Of a DNA stretch of 20,589 nucleotides, positions 7,750 to 15,666 are shown in pieces (position 1 is the stretch's first letter; every line of letters begins with the position of its first letter). A model generated the notes under the pieces. It ran no database searches, had not been told where the DNA came from, and saw only the letters and a program-made list of their open reading frames with translations. The position numbers and the translations under genes were made by a program. Source of the stretch: Chara braunii (taxonomy: Eukaryota; Streptophyta; Charophyceae; Charales; Characeae); contig BFEA01000112.1 of NCBI GenBank assembly GCA_003427395.1, positions 1,900,289 through 1,920,877 of the forward strand. The letters are read 5' to 3'.

Positions 7750-8024
7750 CCTTTATTTCCCTTTCCTCTTCCAGCGATTATTATCATTATTTTATTACTA
7801 TTGTCTTTATTACTGTTTTTGTTATTATTGCTTAGATTTTCTATTTTTGAATTTGGCCTGTTGGCCTGTCCTTTCGCGGGAAGCCAGCAGTTCGATTTAC
7901 GAGCCAGCGGCCCATGGCCAAAGTAGGCCTGCCTTGCATATAATCAGCGGGTGAGCTCCGAACTGACGTCGTGTGGTTAGGCTCCAAAAGAAGGGGAGGG
8001 CGACCCGCGGCCGCATTGGTAGGA

Positions 8025-8055
8025 GGCTTATCACCCCTCAGAAGGGTCATAAGCC
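8025..8055. repeat. Hairpin with one internal mismatch
   Basis: GGCTTAT (8025-8031) pairs with ATAAGCC (8049-8055). After a C-C mismatch, ACCC (8033-8036) pairs with GGGT (8044-8047), leaving a 7-nt loop. The function is unknown. It marks the end of the 7-8 kb repeat region. Confidence 0.65.
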
Positions 8056-8435
8056 CCCTCCTTGCCATCGGACACGGGTACCCGACAGAGGTAGGCTGAT
8101 GATACGATTTGAAGAGGGCTGGTGATCCGCCAGTATCCCGTTATGGGACCACTGCACTTTGGCACTAACGGCAGATGCAGGGTCTCCATTATCTTTATAA
8201 GCGAAAACGGTTCCCCGTTTTTCTTTACAGGGGCACAGAGAAGTGCGTTTGCTGTTTTGGTCGGTAAGATCTATTGGTGGAACAGGCCCTCCGTTCTCGG
8301 TCGCCTGGGTTGGCCAGTGTTCTCGCGTGCTGGAGAGCAGGGTGGCGAGGTGAGAGATCGGTCGGCCTATCGTGCATGCGCGCGTCGAGTATCGGCACTG
8401 ACTATTCCTAGTAGGGAGTAGCTGTGGGGTAACCA
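8056..8435. other. Unassigned spacer
   Basis: Open frames occur on both strands (for example + 8122-8421) but overlap each other and carry no recognisable motif. No inverted repeat or promoter element stands out. Confidence 0.35.
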
Positions 8436-8987
8436 ATGGCACTACACGGCTATAGGCCTGGGTGTTGGCGGCACACGGTGCGCTGGGTTCCAGTGTCGGG
8501 TGAAGGCCCTTTGATTACGACGGCCCTGAACTATGATGGGGGAGAAGTAGTCCGACTGAAGGTCTGCATAGAAGGAGGGAGAGAGGAGGAGATGCGAGGT
8601 GATCAAAGGCTACAGGCTGCCATTTTCGAAGCGCGCGACAGGGCGGAGCGGAGGTGCAGACGAGACGGGGTGACCATGGGCTTGAGGGTGACAGTCGTCT
8701 ATCACGAGACCGAGTCATCAACTGGGACCGAGACAAGGGAGGAACAACATAACGAGAGAGACTCAAGTGGGGAAAGCGAAATGAGCGAGGCGGACCGAGA
8801 GACGGATCTCAGGTCCTGGAACAGACCCGAGGAGATCCAAAAGCACCACCGAGCCGCGGAGCCGGTGGAAAAGGGACCTGAGGCCAGCTCACGATAGCCG
8901 ACTCCCAGAGGCCGCGGGACCGGAGGCCGCGGGACCGGAGGCCGCGGGACCAGAGGAAAACAGAGTAAAGGTAAGAAACGGGTATGA
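8436..8987 (+). CDS. Unidentified ORF (153 codons), then TAG and a 29-codon Arg/Gly-rich tail
   Basis: ATG at 8436 lies one codon after an in-frame TAA, so the start is well bounded. Residues 30-105 look like a compact alpha/beta domain: strand 'VVRLKVCIEGG', a long Arg-rich helix 'RLQAAIFEARDRAERRCRR', strand 'GLRVTVVYHE'. Residues 105-153 are Glu/Ser/Arg-rich and probably disordered. The frame stops at TAG (8895-8897), but the next 29 codons stay open to TGA at 8985-8987. They encode a basic tail with three 'GGRGT'-like repeats then 'KQSKGKKRV', like RGG-type nucleic-acid-binding tails. The tail repeats come from a 15-bp tandem repeat, a multiple of three. Possibilities are a retroelement gag-like protein with leaky or mutated stop, or a gene decayed by one mutation. 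No family is recognised. Confidence 0.4.
8908..8952 (+). repeat. 15-bp GC-rich tandem repeat, three units
   Basis: There are three head-to-tail copies of GAGGCCGCGGGACCG (8908-8922, 8923-8937, 8938-8952); the last copy ends CA instead of CG. Each unit contains the SacII-type palindrome CCGCGG. In the frame of the preceding ORF it encodes repeated Gly-Gly-Arg-Gly-Thr. Confidence 0.95.
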
Positions 8988-9058
8988 GACATGACATGCG
9001 ATATGCTGGGGGCGCGAACAGAGGTCAACGAAGAGAGGAACGGGAACTCGCAGAGTGC

Positions 9059-9097
9059 GGTTGACGTCAACCACTGTTCGCATGCTCACGTGATTGG
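9059..9097. promoter_or_regulatory. Promoter-like cluster: TGACGTCA palindrome, CACGTG, ATTGG
   Basis: GGTTGACGTCAACC (9059-9072) is a 14-bp perfect palindrome centred on TGACGTCA, the classical bZIP site. CACGTG (G-box, 9087-9092) and ATTGG (inverse CCAAT box, 9093-9097) follow within 15 bases. The cluster lies between two unidentified ORFs and could serve the one at 9384. Each motif alone is common; the tight grouping is what suggests a regulatory role. No TATA box is obvious. Confidence 0.35.
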
Positions 9098-9383
9098 TTA
9101 GCATCTGCAGCAATGATGGAGAGATAATGAAGTACCTGTCTGAATAGAGTGAGCGGTGTCTATCAAGGGAGGTCAGTGGAATGCGGGGGCGATGACACAT
9201 GGCGCGGTCCAGAGACTGGCTTGACTCGGCGTTAGGACAATTGGCAGGGACAGAAGGCGGTTACACGGGCGCGCACAGACGCAGAGCGTAGAGCGGGAGG
9301 AAAAAATCAGCGAGACGAGCCTTTCGAGAAGGACACATGCGCAGGTCGTGGGTGGATAGCATTGCCGACACCAATGACTACCC

Positions 9384-9632
9384 TTGCGCCAGTCCGGCCT
9401 CTTTCTCACGCCACGTACAAGGGATGTCGCCTTACTCGCCCTCCATCGGGAAGAATATGAGAGGTATCAGAGAGGGTCAGACAGTGACGAGTTGAGCTTG
9501 AACGAAGGTGAAGGCGGATGTGTACTCGAAGGCGGGTACTTGCAGTCGGCGCGTGGCGTGCAACTCAGGGCCCCATGTCAACCGGTGTTGGAGTGGTTAG
9601 TGACGCACGCGCACAGACGAGACGTGACATGA
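9384..9632 (+). CDS. Unidentified ORF fragment, 82 codons
   Basis: This frame is open with no ATG near its start (it opens on TTG), so if real it is an exon or a truncated piece. An acidic helix-forming section 'REEYERYQRGSDSDELSL' is followed by a Gly/Cys patch and 'PCQPVLEWLVTHAHRRDVT'. It shares a charged, Glu/Arg-rich style with the ORF at 8436 and is on the same strand, so both may be remnants of one element or gene. No domain is recognised. Confidence 0.25.
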   Translation: MRQSGLFLTPRTRDVALLALHREEYERYQRGSDSDELSLNEGEGGCVLEGGYLQSARGVQLRAPCQPVLEWLVTHAHRRDVT

Positions 9633-12054
9633 CCTAAGAGATAGTGAGCGAGGGACAACTAGGAGAAAAGGCTGGCGGAGGGTAGAAGTCACGGAGCTGA
9701 TGTCACCCGATCCTTGGTGGGTTGATGAGGGCCTCACCCGTATCTTGAGTTGCAGCTCTCAGAAGGCCTTCTCAGCCCGTCGCCTTCGGGTGTGAGCAGT
9801 CATGTGAAAGCGCCTGCCAATGGCGCTCTAAGAAGGCACAAGATTTCGAGATGGGAGTGAGGAAAGGAGGTTAGGCAATCGAAGTACGTGCAACATTTAG
9901 CTGACGCTTCGTTGCTTGCCGGTCTGAGCCTGCTGTGTAACGTTGGAGTACTGCTATGAGTGGATTGGCCATCACGTTTGGAAGCCGAGTAGCGACCAGA
10001 TGCATATGTTTACCTGGTCTTTACGTGCTATCGAGAAAGAGTCTCGGCTCAGCGGGGATGGAGCGAGTGAATTGGAAGTGAACTAGTCTTAAGTTGTTAA
10101 TGTCGACCGTTATCTCTATGCTACTAAGATGCTCTCGCATCTGCTAGGTAACTACAGGCCTGTGGGTATGAAAGATACGAGAGGTTGCAAGGCACTCTTA
10201 TTACCTAGCGGCATCGTCCATCTGACCCGCACGGTGAGTAGAGGGAGTTTTGAGTGGCAATGTCACTGGTAGTGCTGCTCTTCCGTGGGTAAGACAGCTT
10301 GAGCGCTCGCCTAGATTGGAGCAAGCAAGAAGACCATGGAACTCTAGCATTTAAAGGGCCCCATGGGAACAAGGATTGGAATTGGTAAAAGGTGAGGATT
10401 AAGAAAGAGTGGGTTACTTGCAAGAATTGTTAGATCGCCTCTTCGGCAGTCTAACGCGTGCTGATCTGGGGGAGGACGTAGTGATATGATCATTAGCATG
10501 TAGTAGGAGACAAGCTGTAACCTTGTGAGAGTTCAGGCGTCCTCAACAGGACATGAGCTCGAGGGGCAACAGAGGCTTACTTGCTAATAAGAGTTTTGTG
10601 TGACAAGAAGCAAGCTACTTCGGTGCTCATTTATGTCAATGTGGGAGCATTTACCCTTCTTCGACTCATATCTACCAGTTGACATCATCGTAACTCGGCA
10701 CTCAATCAGCCCTTGTTGGGGCCTTACTCTGAACTAAGGAGCTCATTGGTAATAAGATGGTTGCTCAGGGTTGACACTAATAGGAATCAGACGCCATCGA
10801 AACGTAAGTATAATGCAAAATAATCAGAAAAGACCAAGCGACGCAAGTGCACTTGATAGTTATTACTGTATCTGGGTCAGTTTAGCAGTAACTAGGCTGA
10901 GGAACTAATTGCAATATAAATGTAAAACTCCCGGTTTAGGCCACACCTCTCTTTCTAGTCTCGGGGGTATTATGGTTATGTCGTTCGTTGTGTAGGCGCG
11001 GGTTATCGAGATAGCGAACCAGGACTATCCATAACACTAATTACTGACTCTTGGATATAGTGAGTACCACCATTTTCGTTCAGACAACTTCTGATGTTTG
11101 CAAGCTTTGCTTTGAAAGAGATATCTGATGAGCGTGACAAGGGTCCCTGCTTGTGTGGTTGGATAAATGCTCCGTTGTGTCTCGTGATCTGTGACTCGGT
11201 GTGTCTCGTTGATAATCATACAACCCTTTAATCAGACAGGGGGGGGGGCAAAAGAGAGAGCTCGCCTATGATCGTCACGAAGCACCAAATGAGATCCCCG
11301 CGCTACTGTGAAAATGAAAAGGGTGAACTCCTGGCGTACTTAGCAGAATACTAGCGGGTGGTGTCTGAGTGCCGCTAGTTGCTGACAGAGGGTGATCAAA
11401 TCCCACCATGCTCAGTTTCCGTGGCTCGATGTGCTTCACAGCCTTGGGGGTGTTTACATAATAAATCATACCTGTGATTGGGGGAAATAAGCTGATACCA
11501 AACTGTGCCATGTACCTCAGTCTGGGTCAGTCTGAATGCACTCTCCAGGCCTTACCGCTAATTTCCTGGGTTGCTGCCACTCATGGGTAAGAGACGATCA
11601 GTATTACTAAAAATTGCCTACTTATTGGCTAAGTACCTGATAGACGGGGATTGAGAAAAAGAAGTAGACACACGAATACATGGTTCATGAGTGACCCTGA
11701 TCTCGACGAGAATNGGCTAGGGTGTTCTAAGGGTTTAACTCCTAAGGCATGAAGTGAAAAGAGACACTTGCGAACACTCAAGGCTCATTGCAAACGAGCA
11801 ACACCCTGCCTTTCAAGTAGAACCTGTACCGGAGCATCTTGTCTAATGAGGAAATATGGTAATGATCAGACGGTCCACGACTCATATACTGAACGTTGTT
11901 GATGGTTGAGCGGCAGTTATCATCCGAGACCGGTGAAGAAAAAAAAACGTGAATCACCTGACTGAGTTGATCAACAAAACCTTGGCATTAAAAGGTCATG
12001 AGTGAGAACACGAGCGCATGGCCGAGGTTTCCCTTAATAAAAGAATGGGCGTGA
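9633..12054. other. Long stop-dense stretch without recognisable genes
   Basis: About 2.4 kb with unusually few open frames on either strand and no microsatellites, unlike the flanking DNA. Small inverted repeats include AGCGCC/GGCGCT (9809-9814 with 9822-9827), AGAAGGCCTTCT (about 9770-9781), and TTAGATCGCC/GGCAGTCTAA (10430-10439 with 10445-10454; one wobble, one mismatch). A G-run lies near 11239-11248. Splice-donor-like strings (for example CGTAAGTATA near 10803) are frequent enough to allow introns, but prove nothing. One ambiguous base is at 11714. Minus-strand frames at 10205-10423 and 11275-11511 are not convincing. Confidence 0.4.
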
Positions 12055-12303
12055 AAGGGAACTGTGCCTAGCACTGACCTGTTCACCCTGCGAACGAAGG
12101 AGGTGTACTTGGCTAACGCTATTTCAGAAGTGAATCTGAAGTTTCTGTCTGAGTATCAGCTTACGGTGTACTATCTAAAACAAGTGAACGCTATCATACT
12201 TACTATCAGTGCAGACTTAGAAATAGTTGCTGACAAACCACAGGATAGTCCAGAGGAGATGACCTCACAGGGAAGTACCCGTGGGCCATTGCTCCATGGA
12301 TAA
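12055..12303 (+). CDS. Unidentified ORF or exon, about 80 codons
   Basis: The frame opens after a TGA at 12052-12054 and has no clear ATG. It encodes a hydrophobic/amphipathic helix run ('VNLKFLSEYQLTVYYLKQV', then 'AIILTISADLEIVAD') and an acidic Pro/Ser/Glu tail ('KPQDSPEEMTSQG'). Composition and codon mix look protein-like against the stop-dense surroundings. A good splice-donor string, GTGAGTGAG, lies just after the stop (12307-12315) but is out of reach in this frame. AATAAA occurs upstream at 12036-12041. It could be an exon of a cellular gene or part of an unrecognised element. Confidence 0.3.
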   Translation, partial: KGTVPSTDLFTLRTKEVYLANAISEVNLKFLSEYQLTVYYLKQVNAIILTISADLEIVADKPQDSPEEMTSQGSTRGPLLHG

Positions 12304-12535
12304 CTGGTGAGTGAGTCAGGAAAACACAATCAGCTAGGCCCATGAAGTGCTTCGATCCAAGCGAGGGGTTTGAGTAAACTAAGGTCAGAAGTGAGGGATC
12401 ATATAGCACAACCTTGTTGTACTTCAGTTCAAATCTGAGAGGTACAGCATTTCAAGAGACAGGGTGGAAATTAATACACTCAATCGAGTTCATAATTTTA
12501 TTTGAAGTTTGATCCCTCGGTAAGTCGTAGGAAAA

Positions 12536-12781
12536 ATGAGGGAAGACGAGGTTCTAGTAGTGAAATACAGCTCAGTGAGAGACAAGGGGGAGAAGTGGGA
12601 AGAAGAAGCCTGCTCAGATATAGAAGCTCATAAACTAGCTCAGAGGGAATACGCTGTAGGGAAAGCGAGAGGGAAGAGGTATATCAAGTACGTTTCTTAT
12701 TTTTATGGTCGAGATGGTAAGCTGCACAGCATTGGCTCTTCACTAGAGACAATGGAGCAAGCCAAGGTAAAACTCGGGTAA
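12536..12781 (+). CDS. Small unidentified ORF, 81 codons
   Basis: ATG at 12536 sits in an A-rich context (AAAAATGAG). The product is charged with predicted strand-helix-strand-strand order: 'EVLVVKYSSVRDKGEKW', 'EAHKLAQREYAVGKARGKR', 'YIKYVSYFYGRDGKLHSIG', 'LETMEQAKVKLG'. This looks like a genuine small alpha/beta protein or exon. The string CAAGCCAAG/GTAAAA near 12758-12772 would make a fair 5' splice site, so the frame may continue into a downstream exon. I do not recognise a family. Confidence 0.4.
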   Translation: MREDEVLVVKYSSVRDKGEKWEEEACSDIEAHKLAQREYAVGKARGKRYIKYVSYFYGRDGKLHSIGSSLETMEQAKVKLG

Positions 12782-12829
12782 CTGTTGGACGTGCCTCAGT
12801 TTCCTCTATCAGAAATCCTTTTGACGAAT

Positions 12830-13080
12830 ATTGCTCAGTGTTTTGTGTTCAGTTCAGTGGAATTTTTGATCAGCAAGTGAAAAGGACAGTCAGTTTCCGA
12901 ATCGGCAAACAGCAATCAATCCAATATTCATATCAGCAATTAACCAGCTCTCAGAAACCTGTTTTCAGCAACTATTCAAATCAGTGATCAGCAATCTGTT
13001 CTCAGAGATCTATCTTCGGTGGCTATCCAAGTCAGTTTCTAACTGTCATCCAAATCACCTTATCAACTTTTGATTAGCGT
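12830..13080 (+). repeat. Diverged TCAGCAA/CCAAATCAG short repeats
   Basis: Motifs such as 'AGCAATCAATCCAAT', 'TCAGCAACTATTCAAATCAG', 'TCAGCAATCTGTTCTCAG' and 'GGCTATCCAAGTCAG' recur every 30-50 bases, like a strongly decayed minisatellite. If the neighbouring ORFs are exons this would be intronic. There is no coding potential. Confidence 0.4.
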
Positions 13081-13100
13081 TTATACGAGGGGTCTTTTCA

Positions 13101-13283
13101 GTGGACGGGTTGCCTACATTGTGGGAGGAGTTTTGCTCTATGGTTAATTACCATGTTATGTGCCTCGGATGGTCGTGCTCAAAGCTTGCTGGCTACAGGT
13201 GGCATTTTGTCACGAAGCCTCAGTCTCAGATTGTACGTGGGCGTGGGTCACGGCACCAGAGAAGATCAGTGAAAAGAGATTGA
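13101..13283 (+). CDS. Possible exon, 60 codons
   Basis: The frame opens right after a strong 3' splice-site string, GGTCTTTTCAG, ending at 13100. It encodes 'LPTLWEEFCSMVNYHVMC' and a basic end, 'RGRGSRHQRRSVKRD', then stops. A second frame across the same bases is also open ('WTGCLHCGRSFA' onward, to a TGA near 13274), so the true frame is uncertain. It would fit downstream of the donor-like site near 12767. No domain is recognised. Confidence 0.25.
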   Translation: MDGLPTLWEEFCSMVNYHVMCLGWSCSKLAGYRWHFVTKPQSQIVRGRGSRHQRRSVKRD

Positions 13284-13660
13284 GAGAGACTGACCTAAGG
13301 GATGAGTGAGGTCTCTTGAGAGGTGCTGACCATGCTCGTTTATGTGTACTTTCTGAGATCATTATGAGTTCGCATTCTTCCCTCATTCATTTGATCTGTC
13401 TTTGCTCGAGTCAGTCAGTCTTAATTTTCTGCATTATCTTTGCTTGATGATTGCCTTCGTGGATGTTTTGTCACAGTTCTCAAAATCAGATTGACATAAT
13501 TGATGCATGCATAGCACCCCATAACTTTATGATTATTATTTGCATGATTCTCTGCTGTTTCGGATCAAAATAAAAGATTCCTAAGACCGGGGACTGGCGA
13601 AGACCGCAATTGAAGGGTCTCGCTCGAAGCCGGACGCACACAACAGGAAGGGATTCGCAT
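13284..13660 (+). other. 3'-UTR-like stretch with poly(A) signal
   Basis: This is T-rich non-coding sequence ending in AATAAA at 13569-13574, then about 80 bp including 'GAAGGGTCTCGCTCGAAGCC'. It could be the 3' UTR of a gene formed by the preceding small ORFs, or the R/U5 part of an LTR. No matching second LTR was found. Confidence 0.3.
13569..13574 (+). terminator. AATAAA polyadenylation signal
   Basis: This is a canonical hexamer about 285 bp after the last small + strand open frame. It is common by chance in T/A-rich DNA, so it only weakly supports a transcription unit ending here. Confidence 0.3.
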
Positions 13661-13890
13661 TATTTAATTTATTTTATTTAGTGCAATTAACAAACAAAAT
13701 CCTGCGTGACAGCCTGTTGGCTTTCCGGTCGCCCCAAGTGGACCGACTGGAAAAAGTGCGACACCGCGAGAGTTTTCAGACCTCTTCCAACCTGCAGATA
13801 ATGGTATGGTGAACCTGGTCTGGTATGGAAGAGGGTGAGTAGCTTCAAGATAGCGCAAAAAAGCCTTGCCAGAATCCATTTTCTATCTGG

Positions 13891-13908
13891 CAGCCCTACA
13901 AAGGGCTG
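13891..13908. repeat. 7-bp perfect hairpin
   Basis: CAGCCCT (13891-13897) pairs with AGGGCTG (13902-13908) around ACAA. It lies at the upstream edge of the 13.7-16 kb repeat cluster. Confidence 0.6.
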
Positions 13909-14017
13909 AAGACGCAGGGTTTTCAGTTTTTCGCTCACAGGACACTCGTTCCGTATACACGATTTTTTTTTTATTTTTTTTTTTTAGGAGTGCACGATCT
14001 TATGTGATGCACAAATG

Positions 14018-14073
14018 TTCTATGGGACACGGGGCCCGATTCCCAGCACATTCTGCTTCCCATGCATAAATTG
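14018..14073 (+). repeat. Structured repeat family A, copy 1 (degenerate)
   Basis: This copy begins TCTATGGGAC, followed by ACGGGG, CCCGATT, CCCAGC (decayed stem 1, three GGG/CCC pairs kept). Stem 2 is shortened to CAT/ATG with loop TCTGCTTCCC, and ends ATAAATTGGAAC. Relative to other copies the second pair of stem 2 is A-T instead of G-C. It is preceded by a T-rich tract (13962-13985). See the copies at 15844, 20068 and 20309 for the intact fold. Confidence 0.6.
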
Positions 14074-14111
14074 GAACCTCGCAATGGTGTGTGGGTCAGT
14101 GTTGTTCACTT

Positions 14112-14275
14112 CCTTGATGACGGAGACTGGAACTTTTGTGGGGGCAAGGAGTTTCAAGGTGATGATGGTGCCTGCCCCCTGCGGAGATAAGCTATTCCCT
14201 GGGCTCCTTACAAGGACGGAGTTGGGATTTCCCTTCGATGATGGAGGCGGGATTTTTTCAGGTCGTCTGTCTTAG
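14112..14275 (+). repeat. Dispersed repeat B, copy 1
   Basis: This runs from 'TTGATGACGGAGACTGGAA' to 'TTCGATGATGGAGGCGGGA', with 'GGTGATGATGGTG' and 'AAGGACGGAGTTGGGAT' inside. The same landmarks recur in the same order at 14645-14910, with insertions. It is non-coding as far as I can see. Confidence 0.6.
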
Positions 14276-14358
14276 GGCTTGTTGGCTTCTCATTTTTGTT
14301 CTATCCTTCGTCAGAAGGTTTGCCAGAGGACTGTTCAAAAGTTGCCTTGTAGCTATGG

Positions 14359-14410
14359 ATGGGTACTGGCTCCGGCATCTTAAAATTTCTTCCAAAAAAA
14401 AAAAAAAAAA
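14359..14410 (+). repeat. Hairpin repeat C remnant followed by poly(A)
   Basis: GATGGGTACTGGCTCCGGCATCTTAAAATTTCTTC (in two parts: 'GATGGGTACTGGCTCCGG' and 'CATCTTAAAATTTCTTC') aligns with the copy at 19507-19543. It ends in a run of about 17 A. The poly(A) end suggests retroposition of a + strand transcript. Confidence 0.5.
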
Positions 14411-14499
14411 CCTAACGGGACAGCTTGTGGAGCTTTTGGGGACCTGCTTTGGGGTACGGGGCCAGGGGCATCAAATGATTCTTTACAAGGACAGAGAGA

Positions 14500-14640
14500 G
14501 GGAGGAAATAGGGCTGCCTGATGCGTACCGACTAGAGGGGCCTCTTATCAGATACGATTGGCGTCAGGTAGTTTATGCTGGCTGATGGGTACCGGCTGAT
14601 GAGAATGAACTCTGGTGCGATTGGCGTTGGGTTGTGCTAG
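14500..14640 (+). repeat. Internal short repeats, GATGNGTACCG / GCGATTGGCG
   Basis: Two adjacent units of about 75 bp share 'CTGATGCGTACCGACT' or 'CTGATGGGTACCGGCT' and later 'GATTGGCGT'. A third relic with 'GCGATTGGCGCC' and 'GGGTACCGGCC' lies at 14797-14840. All are in the repeat cluster and are too diverged for precise boundaries. Confidence 0.45.
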
Positions 14641-14644
14641 ATCA

Positions 14645-14910
14645 CCACCTCGATGACGAAGACTGGGATTCTTATGGGGGAAAAGAATGTCAGGTTGATG
14701 ATGGTGATCGGTCCCCGCGAAGAAGAGGTTCTCTGAAGTTCTTCACGATGACGGAGTTGGGAAGGACGGAGGGGATTGGGATGGAGGAAGTTGGTAGTGG
14801 ATGCGATTGGCGCCGAAATTTCGGCGGGTACCGGCCACTGGCTGCTATCTTCACCCGGTTCAGTCTACGCTTCTTCCCTTCGATGATGGAGGCAGGATTG
14901 TTCTGTGGGG
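14645..14910 (+). repeat. Dispersed repeat B, copy 2
   Basis: It contains 'TCGATGACGAAGACTGGGA', 'GTTGATGATGGTG', 'GATGACGGAGTTGGGAAGG' and 'TTCGATGATGGAGGCAGGA', in the same order as at 14112-14275. About 100 bp of extra sequence (including the GCGATTGGCG motif) lies before the last block. Confidence 0.6.
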
Positions 14911-14931
14911 CTTTTTTCAAAAAAGAGGTTG

Positions 14932-15114
14932 AGTGGGATGAATAGATGGATGGATACCAAGCGTCCTACTAGTGAGGGGCCTAGCTGGTAGGATGAAAAT
15001 AGGGTACAGCAGCAGTGAAGATGATGGCTCTACTGCAGTAAGTTTTGCCGGAGTAAGGCAAAGAGGATGATGGGGGGGGTTCTGAGTTGGTCTCTTAACT
15101 TTGCCTAATTAGAA
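14932..15114 (+). repeat. Repeat D, copy 1
   Basis: From GTGGGATGAATAGATGG to TTTGCCTAA. It contains hairpin D1 (TCCTACTAG with CTGGTAGGA, one wobble) and hairpin D2 (GCAGTGAAG around ATGATGG with CTCTACTGC; T-A at the key pair 15016/15032). Confidence 0.85.
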
Positions 15115-15232
15115 GCTTCTGTAGTGATTGTCTTAGTATATTAAATTCTTCTTCGCCCCGGATCTAAATCTTTCAAAATTCGTTCAAATTCAAAAAAAGT
15201 CGATTGATGTGAATTTCTCAGAAAAGGGGTAA

Positions 15233-15410
15233 GTGGGATAGGTAGATGGTTGGATATTAAGCGTCCTACTAGTGAGGGGGTTAGCTCGTAGGANGGAAAT
15301 AGGGTACAGCAGCAGNGGAGATGGTGGCTCCNCTGCAGTAAGTCTTGNCGGAGGGAGGTAANGAGGATTGAAGGGGGGNTTCTGAGTTGGTTTCTGAATT
15401 TTGCCTAACC
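15233..15410 (+). repeat. Repeat D, copy 2 (with six ambiguous bases)
   Basis: It aligns along its length with copy 1, 300 bp upstream. Ambiguous bases are at 15294, 15316, 15332, 15348, 15362 and 15379. In hairpin D2 the stem is GCAG-N-GGAG (15312-15320) with CTCC-N-CTGC (15328-15336), 9 bp around ATGGTGG. Both N positions face each other in the stem. Ambiguities probably reflect collapsed or polymorphic copies. Confidence 0.85.
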
Positions 15411-15450
15411 CTGTAAAAAACGGTAATGACACAAGAAGAGAATAAGGAGA

Positions 15451-15620
15451 GTGGGAGAAGATGGTGGGTTATCACGCGTCCTACCAGTGAGGGGGCTAGC
15501 TGGTAGGATGGGAACATGGTATAGCAGCAGCAGAGATGGTGGCTCCGCTGCAGTCAGTCTTGCCGGAGGGAGGTAAAGTGGATTGATGGGGGTTCTTCTG
15601 AGTCGTTTCTGAATCATGAA
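15451..15620 (+). repeat. Repeat D, copy 3
   Basis: This is the third copy, about 218 bp after copy 2. Hairpin D1 is a perfect 9-bp stem here (TCCTACCAG, CTGGTAGGA). In D2 the key pair is C-G (15531/15547) in place of T-A in copy 1. On the minus strand copies 2 and 3 share an open Leu/Pro-rich frame, probably a composition effect. Confidence 0.85.
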
Positions 15621-15666
15621 GTTGTCATAGGCATGTCTGAAGTAGCTTTAATTCGCTGAGTCAAAG

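Larger units (their letters stand above)
7070..8060 (+). repeat. Diverged tandem repeat region, units of about 390 bp
   Basis: A composite pattern recurs: an ATT-rich microsatellite (7075-7115, 7400-7440, 7778-7832), then about 150-200 bp of GC-richer sequence, then a purine-rich patch, then (first two units) a hairpin just before the next ATT tract. The hairpin regions align: 'GGCGAAGCTGTGGCGCGAAGG' style sequence before 7370 resembles that before 7732. Unit 3 lacks the aligned hairpin and ends with a different one at 8025-8055. The array has no plausible coding frame. Divergence is high, so the unit boundaries are approximate. Confidence 0.5.

Noticed and set aside
8895-8897. Reassigned UAG codon in this organism
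   Set aside because: The two TAG-split ORFs are unidentified, and the LINE shows TAG, TAA and TGA alike, as expected from decay.
13500-13660. LTR end (AATAAA, then a short GC-rich segment ending in CACACAACA)
   Set aside because: No second copy and no adjacent primer-binding site or polypurine tract were found.
14598-14620. Hammerhead ribozyme core (CTGATGAG); also near 11126
   Set aside because: Neither site has the required GAAA and the closing stems, so CTGATGAG is a chance match.
15190-15617. Leu/Pro-rich minus-strand frames shared by repeat D copies
   Set aside because: Copy 1 breaks the frame and the changes follow hairpin pairing rather than codon positions.
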